The notes beneath the pieces are model-generated. The model was not told where the DNA came from. It saw only the letters and a program-made list of their open reading frames with translations, and ran no database searches. Positions 24,102 to 32,484 of a stretch of 52,119 bases of DNA are shown piece after piece. Positions within the stretch are counted from its first letter, which is position 1. Every line of letters begins with the position of its first letter. Position numbers and translations under genes: made by a program. Source of the DNA: Aminipila sp047974845 (lineage in GTDB: Bacteria; Bacillota; Clostridia; Peptostreptococcales; Anaerovoracaceae). Where the stretch lies: positions 1 to 52,119 of the forward strand of contig JBKECQ010000068.1 in assembly GCA_047974845.1 (NCBI GenBank), in the 5' to 3' direction.

Positions 24102-25085
24102 ATGGATATATTGACAAGACCCAGAAGGCTTAGATTGAATGAACAGTTAAGGAATATGACAAGGGAAACCAGGATTTCCGCAGACTCTTTAATTTATCCT
24201 ATTTTTGTGGAAGAAGGTAAGGGAATAAGAACGGAAATTAAGACCATGCCGGGACAGAAGAGGTTTAGCATTGACACCATGGGAGAAGAATTGGAATCAG
24301 TGGTAAAAGCCGGGGTTAAAAATGTCATCCTTTTTGGTGCACCGGCACATAAAGACGAGCAGGGAAGCGGAGCATATGATGAGCATGGAATCATACAGGA
24401 AGCCTTAAAATGTGCTAAAAAGGATTTTCCGGACTTATACTATATAGGTGATGTGTGTATGTGCGAATATACATCTCATGGACACTGCGGAATAATAAAG
24501 GGCGATACGGTGGATAATGACAAGACGTTACCATTGCTTGCTAAAACTGCGGTTTCTCAAGTAAGGGCCGGTGCTAATATGATTGCACCGTCAGATATGA
24601 TGGACGGTAGAGTTTTAGCTATAAGAGAGGCTTTAGATGCGGCAGGATTTGAAGATACGCCAATCATGTCATATGCAGCAAAATATGCGTCAGCATTTTA
24701 TGGACCTTTTAGAGAAGCGGCAGGCTCAGATAATTTTAAGGGTCATAGAAGAACTTATCAAATGGACTTTCACAATAGAAGAGAAGCTCTGAAAGAAGTA
24801 ATGCTGGACGTTGAAGAGGGTGCTGATATAGTTATGGTTAAGCCGGCACTTTCCTATTTAGATATTATAAGGGAGATAAAGGATAGTGTTGATTTGCCTG
24901 TTGCGGCTTATAGCGTAAGCGGTGAATATGCGATGATTAAGGCTGCGGGAATGGCTGGTATGGTCGATGAAGAGGCAATGATTGCTGAAACAACTACCAG
25001 CATTTATAGAGCCGGAGCCGATATTTTAATAACATATTTTGCAAAAGAAATTGCAGGAATGATAAAAAGTGGTAGAATTGGTTAA
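24102..25085 (+). CDS. hemB: delta-aminolevulinic acid dehydratase (porphobilinogen synthase)
   Basis: It condenses two 5-aminolevulinate molecules to porphobilinogen. The 327-residue TIM-barrel protein has the zinc-type cysteine motif DVCMCEYTSHGHCG near residue 120 and the two Schiff-base lysine regions, SYAAKYASAFYGPFR and MVKPALSYLD. The ATG at 24102 is 7 bases after AGGAG (24090-24094); an ATG at 24096 is only one base from that site and unlikely. It opens the tetrapyrrole cluster, directly followed by hemL. Confidence 0.97.
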   Translation: MDILTRPRRLRLNEQLRNMTRETRISADSLIYPIFVEEGKGIRTEIKTMPGQKRFSIDTMGEELESVVKAGVKNVILFGAPAHKDEQGSGAYDEHGIIQEALKCAKKDFPDLYYIGDVCMCEYTSHGHCGIIKGDTVDNDKTLPLLAKTAVSQVRAGANMIAPSDMMDGRVLAIREALDAAGFEDTPIMSYAAKYASAFYGPFREAAGSDNFKGHRRTYQMDFHNRREALKEVMLDVEEGADIVMVKPALSYLDIIREIKDSVDLPVAAYSVSGEYAMIKAAGMAGMVDEEAMIAETTTSIYRAGADILITYFAKEIAGMIKSGRIG

Positions 25086-25154
25086 ACAGATAAAGTAATC
25101 AACCATTGATATAGCCAGTTGTGTCATTATGCAAAATTACGGAGGAACGATAGT

Positions 25155-26447
25155 ATGAACATCAAAACAGAAAGATCACAAGCATTATTTGAAGAGGCGA
25201 AAAAGTATATTCCCGGTGGTGTAAACAGCCCGGCAAGAGCCTTTCAAGCTGTAGGTACAACACCAAGATTTATTGAAAAAGCGGACAAGCAATTTATATA
25301 TGATGTAGATGATAACAAATACATTGATTATATAGGTTCTTGGGGGCCTATGATATTAGGGAATAACAGCCCAATTGTACTAGAAGCTGTTGAAGAGACT
25401 ATCAAAAATGGATTGAGTTTTGGTGCGGCCACGGAGAGAGAAATAACCATGGCGAAGCTGGTTTGTGATATGGTACCTTGTTTTGAAATGGTAAGAATGG
25501 TTAACTCCGGAACAGAAGCAACTATGTCAGCATTAAGGACTGCCAGAGGATACACAGGAAGAAGTAAAATCATCAAATTTGAAGGCTGTTACCATGGACA
25601 TAGTGATGGACTTCTAGTAAAATCTGGGTCTGCTCTTATAGCGGAGGGCGGTTCACCGGATAGTGCGGGAGTAACTGTAAATTGTGCAAAAGACACTCTT
25701 ACAGCTAAGTATAATAACATTGATAGTGTTGAAAAGCTGTTTGAAGAATACAAGGGCGATATAGCGGCAATTATAGTGGAACCTGTAGCGGCGAATATGG
25801 GAGTTGTTCTTCCCGAAAACGATTTTCTTAAGAAACTTAGGGAGATATGTGATTTAAATAAGACTGTTTTAATTTTTGATGAGGTTATTACAGGGTTTAG
25901 ATTATCAGTCGGCGGAGCACAAGAATTATTTGGAGTAACACCGGATATGGCTACATTTGGTAAGATTATTGGCGGAGGTATGCCGGTAGGTGCTTATGGT
26001 GGTAAACGTGAGATTATGCAATGTGTGGCTCCGGTAGGAAAAGTTTATCAGGCAGGAACTTTGAGCGGTAATCCGGTGGCTATGGCTGCGGGAATTGCCC
26101 AACTTTCATATTTAAAAGAGAATCCTAGCGTATATACTCACGTTAATAATATGGGAGATATGCTGTTTAATGGAATAAAAGAACTTATAGATATAGCTAA
26201 AGTTGATTGTTCAATAAATCATATAGGCTCTATTGGTACCATGTTCTTTACTGGGGGACACGTATCAAATTATGATACTGCAAAGCAATCTGATTTATCT
26301 AAATATGCGGATTACTTTAAGCATATGCTTGCCAATGGAGTATACTTTGCTCCGGCTCAGTTTGAGGCTATGTTTATATCAAATTCGCACACAGAAGAGG
26401 ACATTAAATATACACTGGATGTTATTTCTAGATATTTTAGAATATAG
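25155..26447 (+). CDS. hemL: glutamate-1-semialdehyde 2,1-aminomutase
   Basis: A PLP enzyme that turns glutamate 1-semialdehyde (made by HemA) into 5-aminolevulinate. The 430-residue product has the expected IPGGVNSPARAF start region, MVNSGTEATMSALRTARG, the FDEVITGFR aspartate that contacts PLP, and the PLP lysine in FGKIIGGGMPVGA. GGAGG at 25141-25145 sets the ATG at 25155; an earlier in-frame start would add 12 unrelated residues. A terminator and the cobalamin riboswitch follow. Confidence 0.97.
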   Translation: MNIKTERSQALFEEAKKYIPGGVNSPARAFQAVGTTPRFIEKADKQFIYDVDDNKYIDYIGSWGPMILGNNSPIVLEAVEETIKNGLSFGAATEREITMAKLVCDMVPCFEMVRMVNSGTEATMSALRTARGYTGRSKIIKFEGCYHGHSDGLLVKSGSALIAEGGSPDSAGVTVNCAKDTLTAKYNNIDSVEKLFEEYKGDIAAIIVEPVAANMGVVLPENDFLKKLREICDLNKTVLIFDEVITGFRLSVGGAQELFGVTPDMATFGKIIGGGMPVGAYGGKREIMQCVAPVGKVYQAGTLSGNPVAMAAGIAQLSYLKENPSVYTHVNNMGDMLFNGIKELIDIAKVDCSINHIGSIGTMFFTGGHVSNYDTAKQSDLSKYADYFKHMLANGVYFAPAQFEAMFISNSHTEEDIKYTLDVISRYFRI

Positions 26448-26457
26448 GATTTTGATT

Positions 26458-26485
26458 TAGGGGGTTGTATGACCCCCTATTTTAA
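26458..26485 (+). terminator. terminator after hemL
   Basis: TAGGGGG (26458-26464) pairs exactly with CCCCCTA (26473-26479), 8-base loop, followed by ttttaatgtt. It isolates hemB-hemL from the riboswitch unit. Confidence 0.75.
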
Positions 26486-26494
26486 TGTTACAAT
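26465..26494 (+). promoter_or_regulatory. candidate promoter for the riboswitch-cbi operon
   Basis: TTGTAT (26465-26470), 18 bases, TACAAT (26489-26494). The -35 box lies in the loop of the hemL terminator. It is correctly placed to start a transcript at about 26501, just before the riboswitch. Confidence 0.45.
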
Positions 26495-26516
26495 ATAAGA
26501 CGCCAATTGAAAATAT

Positions 26517-26675
26517 TGTAGGTGCTCGGGTTTCCTACCGAGAGAATAGGGAAGTTGGGTAAAAGCCCACGCGGTCACGCCGCTGTAATGGAAGAGTTAT
26601 ATTCATTTATACCACTAAGTGAAATTGGGAAGGGAGAATATAACGATGACGCCTAAGCCAGAAGACCTGCCTACA
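26517..26675 (+). promoter_or_regulatory. cobalamin (B12) riboswitch
   Basis: An adenosylcobalamin-type aptamer. The closing stem TGTAGG (26517-26522) pairs with CCTACA (26670-26675). The core has ggtgctcgggtttcc, ttgggtaaaagcccacgcgg, the gtcacgccgctgtaa segment and the B12 box gccagaagacctgcc (26657-26671). It lies upstream of the cobalt transporter gene cbiM, a classical target, and is followed by an intrinsic terminator that ends just before the cbiM ribosome site. Confidence 0.96.
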
Positions 26676-26782
26676 GTACGGTTCTAAGCAGTTATTTTTG
26701 TATAACTGTGACAGAAGTTACATTTTCTTACGGACGATGGGAAGGTGTAATAAGCGGAGTTTTTTGCAGACTCCCATATTAC

Positions 26783-26818
26783 GCTATTCTGTTATAGGCA
26801 GAGTGGCGATTTTTTTTA
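26783..26818 (+). terminator. riboswitch-controlled terminator before cbiM
   Basis: CGCTATTCTG (26783-26792) pairs over all ten positions with CAGAGTGGCG (26800-26809), counting G-T pairs, followed by A and eight T. The cbiM ribosome site aggaggaat begins straight after it. A second stem upstream (gtaata..ggagt with actcc..tattac, about 26739-26782) is a candidate antiterminator or linker. Vitamin B12 binding would be expected to favour termination. Confidence 0.85.
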
Positions 26819-26830
26819 GGAGGAATAATA

Positions 26831-27595
26831 ATGAAAAAAAGCAAAACAGAAAGATCGGTATTTATTTTAAGCATGGTATTTGCAATGGTTTTCGCTTTAC
26901 CTACTTTAGCCAGTGCAATGCATATTATGGAAGGCTACCTTCCTCTAGGTCATAGCATTGTATGGGGAATTGTTTGTGTGCCTTTTGTGGTTGCAGGCTT
27001 TATATCTATAAAGAAAACTATTGAAAAGGATAGAAGATTATTACTTGTTTTAGTAATGATTGCGGCATATGCATTTGTACTATCTGCTTTAAAAATTCCA
27101 TCTGTAACAGGCAGTAGTTCTCATCCGACAGGAACAGGCTTAGGTGCAATTTTATTTGGACCTTCAGCAATGTGTATAGTTGGACTTATTGTTCTTTTAT
27201 TCCAAGCAACACTTCTTGCTCATGGAGGGTTAACTACTTTAGGTGCCAATACTTTTTCAATGGCGATTGCAGGACCATTCCTTGCATTTGCTATATATAA
27301 GATTTGCAATAAGATGAATTTACCTAAATCAGTAGGTGTATTTTTAGCGGCCTGCTTAGGAGACTTGTTTACATACTGTGTAACTTCTGTACAGTTAGCT
27401 GTAGCTCATCCATCAGAGGTAGGTGGGGTTATGGCTTCCTTAACAGAGTTCTTAGGAATTTTTGCAATTACACAAATTCCACTTGCAATTATTGAGGGGC
27501 TAATAGCAGTTGTTGTTATGAAGGGTCTTGAAAGCTTTGCTAAACCGGAGCTTGAGACATTAGGCTATTACCAAACATTGCAGGCAGTACGTTAG
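26831..27595 (+). CDS. cbiM: cobalt ECF transporter, substrate-binding component CbiM
   Basis: A 254-residue membrane protein that binds Co(II) at its exposed N-terminus and forms the S-component of the cobalt energy-coupling transporter. The first about 29 residues act as a cleaved signal; after ASA comes MHIMEGYLP, the metal-binding N-terminus of mature CbiM. Further family motifs are SSSHPTGTGLGAILFGP and LAHGGLTTLGAN, with about six more membrane helices. The ribosome site lies right behind the riboswitch terminator. It heads the operon cbiM-cbiN-cbiQ-cbiO. Confidence 0.97.
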   Translation: MKKSKTERSVFILSMVFAMVFALPTLASAMHIMEGYLPLGHSIVWGIVCVPFVVAGFISIKKTIEKDRRLLLVLVMIAAYAFVLSALKIPSVTGSSSHPTGTGLGAILFGPSAMCIVGLIVLLFQATLLAHGGLTTLGANTFSMAIAGPFLAFAIYKICNKMNLPKSVGVFLAACLGDLFTYCVTSVQLAVAHPSEVGGVMASLTEFLGIFAITQIPLAIIEGLIAVVVMKGLESFAKPELETLGYYQTLQAVR

Positions 27596-27606
27596 GAGGT
27601 TGTAAA

Positions 27607-27909
27607 ATGGGATTAACTAAAAATACTAAAGTTGTAATATTTTGTTTAGTGCTTTCAGCACTTATCGCTATAATACCGTTAATGTTTATTCATGATTCAG
27701 AGTTTGGTGGAGCTGATGGTCAAGCAGAGGAAGCTATCACAGTTATAAATCCTAACTATGAAGCTTGGGCAGAACCTATCCTTGAGCCACCGGGAGGAGA
27801 AACAGAGTCTTTACTTTTTTCTTTACAAGCAGCTTTGGGTTCCGGTGTATTTTTCTTTGGACTTGGATATCTTGTAGCAAGAAAAAAATATTCAAAGGGA
27901 GACAAATAG
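27607..27909 (+). CDS. cbiN: cobalt transporter accessory protein CbiN
   Basis: A 100-residue protein with two membrane helices (about 8-27 and 74-93) and an extracellular loop carrying FGGADGQAEEAI and a Pro-rich PILEPPGGETESLLF end. This is the typical CbiN layout. CbiN works with CbiM to load cobalt. It starts 11 bases after cbiM, with GGAGG, and is followed 14 bases later by cbiQ. Confidence 0.95.
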   Translation: MGLTKNTKVVIFCLVLSALIAIIPLMFIHDSEFGGADGQAEEAITVINPNYEAWAEPILEPPGGETESLLFSLQAALGSGVFFFGLGYLVARKKYSKGDK

Positions 27910-27923
27910 TTAAGAGGTAAGGT

Positions 27924-28706
27924 ATGATATTAATTGACAAATTAGCATATTCATCGTCCATTAGGAATAAAAGTCCTTTTATAAAGGGTGCTTTTGCGGT
28001 GGGAACACTTTTAATTTGTGTTGCTGCTCGCTCTTTTGTCATATCATTTATCGTTTTAGCTTTCATGGGATGTGCGACTGTTCTTTACAGTCGCACATCT
28101 TGTTATCATTATATTAAGCTTATGTTGGTTCCCTTAACATTCTTACTATTGGGAACTGTTGCCATTGCCGTCAACCTTACTTCAACCCCTATGGATTTAA
28201 TAAACATTCCAATAGGAAGCAAATATATTGCAATAAGCATAGCATCAGCAATTTATGCCACAAGATTAGTAGTAGTGTCTTTAGCTTCGGTATCTTGTTT
28301 ATATTTTCTAATATTAACAACTCCAATGATGGATTTATTATTCGTCCTTAAAAGATGCCATTGCCCTGCTTTAATTATTGAAATTATGATGCTAACCTAT
28401 AGATATATTTTTGTTCTGTTTGATATGGCAACGTCAATAATGATTGCACAAAACTGTAGATTAAGTAATATAAGTGCTAAATCCGCTATAAGTGGTATGG
28501 GAAATATGTTATCGGTTATATTGATTCGTTCTGTTCAAAAGGCAAATTTACTTTTTGACGCAATGGAATCAAGATGTTACGATGGTGAAATAAATGTTTT
28601 ATATGATTGTGAAAAGGCAGAGAAAAAAGAAGTAATAGCAGTTTTCTTTTTTCTTGCAATACTGACAAGCATTGCAATATGGTGTAATGTAAACGGCTAC
28701 ATATAG
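27924..28706 (+). CDS. cbiQ: cobalt ECF transporter, transmembrane component CbiQ
   Basis: A 260-residue integral membrane coupling protein (T-component) that links CbiM to the ATPase CbiO. It has about five to six hydrophobic segments and the two cytoplasmic coupling helices expected in the family; the second shows AMESRCYDGEINVL near residue 212, matching the conserved A-x-x-x-RG-like ATPase contact. It sits between cbiN and cbiO with short gaps. Confidence 0.93.
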   Translation: MILIDKLAYSSSIRNKSPFIKGAFAVGTLLICVAARSFVISFIVLAFMGCATVLYSRTSCYHYIKLMLVPLTFLLLGTVAIAVNLTSTPMDLINIPIGSKYIAISIASAIYATRLVVVSLASVSCLYFLILTTPMMDLLFVLKRCHCPALIIEIMMLTYRYIFVLFDMATSIMIAQNCRLSNISAKSAISGMGNMLSVILIRSVQKANLLFDAMESRCYDGEINVLYDCEKAEKKEVIAVFFFLAILTSIAIWCNVNGYI

Positions 28707-28714
28707 GTGAACAT

Positions 28715-29569
28715 ATGAATAAATTTAAAGATAAAGATACAGTAGTAAAAACAGAGAATTTAAGTTACACATATGCCGACGGCACTGAGGCTTTAAAAGG
28801 CGTAGATATAGATATAAAAAAAGGTGAGAAACTTGCTATTATGGGAGCCAACGGCTCAGGCAAATCAACATTTTTTTTGCATTTAAATGGAGTATTGAAA
28901 CCTAAGACAGGAAAAGTTTATATAAATGGTGAGAGTATTGACTACTCGAGAAAAGGTCTTTTAGCGGTAAGAAAAAAGGTTGGGATTGTTTTTCAAGATC
29001 CGGATAACCAATTGTTTTCTGCCAATGTAGTTCAGGAAATATCTTTTGGTGTGCTGAATTTAGGGTTTTCTGAGGATGAAGCCCGCCAAAAAGTTGATAA
29101 AATTATAGATGAATTAAATATAGGGTCATTTAAGGATAAGCCTACTCACTTTTTGAGTGGGGGACAAAAAAAGAGGGTTGCTATTGCAGATATTCTTGTC
29201 ATGGAACCGGACATAGTTATTTTAGACGAACCTGCATCAGCTCTTGACCCTAAACACGCCAGAATGATAGACGGCATAGTGGATGATTTAAGTGAAAGAG
29301 GTATAACTGTCATATTGTCTACTCACGATGTGGAAAGAGCCTTGATTTGGGCAGATAGAGTTGTTCTTTTTCATGAGGGTAAAATCATAAGTGAAGGCAC
29401 TCCGGAAGAGATTTTCTCTCAGGATGCTCTTCTCAATGTTACAAATTTAGAGAAACCGACGGTAATGCGAATATTTGAAGACTTGCAAAAATCAGGAATT
29501 TTAAATAGTGATTTGCCAGTACCAAGGACTGCAATAGAACTTGAAAATCTTATAATTAGTAGGGGTTAA
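28715..29569 (+). CDS. cbiO: cobalt ECF transporter ATPase CbiO
   Basis: A 284-residue ABC ATPase that powers cobalt uptake. Walker A is GANGSGKST (about 43-51), the Q-loop is VFQDPDNQLF, the signature is LSGGQKKRVAIA (about 147-158), Walker B is VILDEPASALDP, and the switch His is in STHDVERAL. All motifs are intact. It is the last gene of the transporter part, starting 8 bases after cbiQ. Confidence 0.96.
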   Translation: MNKFKDKDTVVKTENLSYTYADGTEALKGVDIDIKKGEKLAIMGANGSGKSTFFLHLNGVLKPKTGKVYINGESIDYSRKGLLAVRKKVGIVFQDPDNQLFSANVVQEISFGVLNLGFSEDEARQKVDKIIDELNIGSFKDKPTHFLSGGQKKRVAIADILVMEPDIVILDEPASALDPKHARMIDGIVDDLSERGITVILSTHDVERALIWADRVVLFHEGKIISEGTPEEIFSQDALLNVTNLEKPTVMRIFEDLQKSGILNSDLPVPRTAIELENLIISRG

Positions 29570-29629
29570 ACAATTAAGTGTTTAATTTAACTTTTGAAGA
29601 TTAACTCAAATGGAGGTAACAAGATAAAT

Positions 29630-30421
29630 ATGAAAAAAGCGTTATTAGTAGTAAGTTTTGGCACTAGCCATAAGGAAACAAGAGATAAGACTATTGGTGA
29701 GACTGAAAAATTTTTAGCAAAGGAATATAACGACAGAGAGCTTAGAAGGGCTTTTACAAGCGGGATGATAATGAGAGTGCTAAAAAAGCGTGATAATATG
29801 CACATAGATAATGTGGAAGAGGCTATGCAAAAACTGGTAGATGATGGTTTTATAGATGTATTAGTACAACCAACACATATAATAAATGGTGATGAATACG
29901 AGAAAATGGTAAATCAAATTGCACCATTTAGAGGTTTATTTGAAAATATAGTTGTTGGAAGAGCTCTTTTAACTTCAAGTGAAGACTATGAGGAAACTTG
30001 TAATGCAATATTGAAAGAGGTTCCGGAGGTATGCAAGGATAATGAAACTGCACTTGTATTGATGGGACATGGTACAGGTCATTTCTCAGATGCGGCATAT
30101 GCGGCATTAGATTACAGATTTAAGGCAATGGGACATTCAAATGTTTTTGTTGGAACTGTTGAAGGTTATCCTGAGGTTGACATGGTTTTAAAACAAGTAA
30201 AACAACATTCACCAAAGAAAGTAATTCTTCTACCTTTAATGCTAGTAGCAGGAGATCACGCTGTAAATGATATGGCGGGAGATGAAGAAGATTCATGGAA
30301 GGTTATTTTTGAGGAAGCCGGATATGAGGTTACCTGTATCTTAAGGGGTTTAGGTGAGTTTGAAGATATACGTAAAATATACTTAAAACACGCAAACATA
30401 GCTTTAGGTGAAGAAAACTAG
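29630..30421 (+). CDS. cbiK: anaerobic sirohydrochlorin cobaltochelatase CbiK
   Basis: It inserts Co(II) into sirohydrochlorin, the metal step that commits to the early-cobalt (anaerobic) cobalamin route. The 263-residue product has the CbiK start KALLVVSFGTSHKETR and the two metal-binding His regions LVLMGHGTGHFSD (about 143-155) and LVAGDHAVNDMAGDE (about 202-216). I chose the ATG at 29630 by homology; GGAGG lies 13 bases before it, a little far, and an earlier in-frame start is not well supported. Cobalt from the transporter encoded just upstream would be used here. Confidence 0.95.
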   Translation: MKKALLVVSFGTSHKETRDKTIGETEKFLAKEYNDRELRRAFTSGMIMRVLKKRDNMHIDNVEEAMQKLVDDGFIDVLVQPTHIINGDEYEKMVNQIAPFRGLFENIVVGRALLTSSEDYEETCNAILKEVPEVCKDNETALVLMGHGTGHFSDAAYAALDYRFKAMGHSNVFVGTVEGYPEVDMVLKQVKQHSPKKVILLPLMLVAGDHAVNDMAGDEEDSWKVIFEEAGYEVTCILRGLGEFEDIRKIYLKHANIALGEEN

Positions 30422-30475
30422 AGTATGTTATATATAATAAATTAAGTTATTAATGAAAAAAGGGAGCAATAGCAA

Positions 30476-31168
30476 ATGGCTAAATTGTATGGACTTGGTG
30501 TAGGCCCGGGGGATCCTGAGCTTATGACATTAAAGGCGGTTAGACTTATAGAAGAATGTGACATAGTAGCTATTCCAAAATCGGGACAAAGTGTGAATGT
30601 GGCATATAACATAGCTAAGGGTGCCGTTCCGGATTTGGATAATAAGAATATTGTTTATATGGATATGCCTATGACAAGAGATAAGGGAAAGTTAACTCTA
30701 AGTCATGATAACGCTGCAAATCAAGTTAAAAAGTGGCTTGATGAGGGAAAGAATGTGGCGTTTTTAACACTGGGTGATCCTACAGTATATTCTACATATT
30801 CATATGTACACAATCGTGTAAGAGATGCCGGCTACGAAACAGAAATAGTACCGGGTGTACCTTCGTTTTGTGCTGTTTCAGCAAGGTTAAATGATAGCTT
30901 GACTGAAGCGGAAGAAGCACTTCACATTATTCCCGGATCCTATGATGGAGCAGAGGAGGCATTGCACTTAAAAGGGACAAAGGTGCTAATGAAGAGTGGT
31001 AAATCAATAGGAAATCTTAAAGACTACATAAAAAACATGGATAATCCGCCTACAGTTAAGATGGTAGAACGCTGTGGTATGGAGGGTGAAAGAGTTTTTA
31101 AGAATCTTGAAGAGATTGATGAAAACGCCAGCTATTTTTCAGTGGTGATTGTAAGGGATAAGAAATAA
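30476..31168 (+). CDS. cbiL: cobalt-factor II C20-methyltransferase CbiL
   Basis: An SAM-dependent methyltransferase of the tetrapyrrole methylase fold, 230 residues. It has the family start LYGLGVGPGDPELMTLKA and the FLTLGDPTVYSTYSYV and IVPGVPSFCAVSAR motifs that mark the CbiL/CobI group. It adds a methyl group at C20 of cobalt-factor II, the product that follows CbiK. GGGAGC lies before its ATG; 55 bases separate it from cbiK. Confidence 0.94.
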   Translation: MAKLYGLGVGPGDPELMTLKAVRLIEECDIVAIPKSGQSVNVAYNIAKGAVPDLDNKNIVYMDMPMTRDKGKLTLSHDNAANQVKKWLDEGKNVAFLTLGDPTVYSTYSYVHNRVRDAGYETEIVPGVPSFCAVSARLNDSLTEAEEALHIIPGSYDGAEEALHLKGTKVLMKSGKSIGNLKDYIKNMDNPPTVKMVERCGMEGERVFKNLEEIDENASYFSVVIVRDKK

Positions 31169-31217
31169 AGACAACAAATGATTGAAGACTATATATTGTT
31201 TTGAAAGGCGATGACAT

Positions 31218-32471
31218 ATGAGCATTAGAATGGTGGGCATTGACCACAGCAAAGCCTCACTTGACTATAGGGAAGCATTTTCTTTTACAAAGGCAGGAGT
31301 AAAGGAAGCAATAAAGGAGATAAAGCAGAGATTTAATGTTAGAGGATGTATACTGCTTTCTACTTGTAATAGAACTGAACTATGGGTCAGCCAAAGTGAG
31401 AACGAAAAATTTAATAAAGTAAGTCCATACCATATGCTGTGTCAGGTAAAAAATATCAAGAATGGTTTGTATGAAGAGTTTTTTACTGAAAGAAATAATA
31501 GTGAGGCTATAGAGCACATATTAAAGGTGGTTTGTGGATTTGATTCAAAGATTTTCGGGGAAGATCAGATAATTTCTCAGGTTAGGGAAGCCTTACAAAT
31601 GTCAAGAGACTGTAATTGTACAGATAAGGCATTAGAAAAGGTTTTCCAAATGTCTTTGTCTGCTGGAAAAAGGGTAAAGACAGAAATAAGAATGAGTACG
31701 GTAAACAGGTCTTCGGCCAATGATATGCTGAGAATCCTAAATCAGGAGGTCAACAGTATAAGAGGAAAAGACTGCTTAGTCATAGGAAATGGTCAGATGG
31801 GAAGGTTAGTTGCTAATACTTTAATATCTCATGGTGCTAATGTTTCAATGACTCTTAGGAGAAAAATACATGGATGTGATGAACAGGCGTCAATAATGCC
31901 TGATAAGTGCAAAATGATTCCCTATGATGATAGGATTGAGGCAATTCCCAATAATGAAATTATAGTAAGTGCCACGTTGAGCCCACATTATACAATGAGA
32001 CTTGAAGACATTCAAAGTAAAATGAAAATGGATAAATATTATTTATTTGATTTAGCAGTACCTAGGGATATAGATCCGAGGATTGCTACAATGTCAAATG
32101 TGAAACTTTTTGACATAGACTCTATGAATACAGGAAGTCCGGAAGAGGAAAACAGAGAGCAAATCAATTTAGCGTTAAACATACTTAATCAGTATAGGGA
32201 AGAATTAGATAGATGGTTTAAATTCAGAAATTATGTTCCAAAGATACAGAAAATAGTTGAGATGGTTTCTGAGGATACAGTTCAGAGATTTTCAAGCCAA
32301 ACCTGTGAACATAATACTTTGGAGGAAGCGGCAGGTATTGCTGAAGAATCTGCAAAAAAAGCCACCGGAAAGCTTATATATGGTCTTAGAGAGCAATTGG
32401 AGCCGGAGCTTTGGGAAAAGTGCCTGGAGGCATTACAAAAAGCCGCAGAAAAGGAAACGTTAAAGCATTAA
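31218..32471 (+). CDS. hemA: glutamyl-tRNA reductase
   Basis: It reduces glutamyl-tRNA to glutamate 1-semialdehyde, the first committed step of the C5 route to tetrapyrroles. The 417-residue protein has the catalytic cysteine in LLSTCNRTELW (near residue 50), the FGEDQIISQVREAL segment, the Rossmann CLVIGNGQMGRLVANTL, and a C-terminal dimerisation helix. It starts 49 bases after cbiL. Together with hemL upstream it gives 5-aminolevulinate. Confidence 0.96.
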   Translation: MSIRMVGIDHSKASLDYREAFSFTKAGVKEAIKEIKQRFNVRGCILLSTCNRTELWVSQSENEKFNKVSPYHMLCQVKNIKNGLYEEFFTERNNSEAIEHILKVVCGFDSKIFGEDQIISQVREALQMSRDCNCTDKALEKVFQMSLSAGKRVKTEIRMSTVNRSSANDMLRILNQEVNSIRGKDCLVIGNGQMGRLVANTLISHGANVSMTLRRKIHGCDEQASIMPDKCKMIPYDDRIEAIPNNEIIVSATLSPHYTMRLEDIQSKMKMDKYYLFDLAVPRDIDPRIATMSNVKLFDIDSMNTGSPEEENREQINLALNILNQYREELDRWFKFRNYVPKIQKIVEMVSEDTVQRFSSQTCEHNTLEEAAGIAEESAKKATGKLIYGLREQLEPELWEKCLEALQKAAEKETLKH

Positions 32472-32484
32472 TGGGAGGTTAGAT

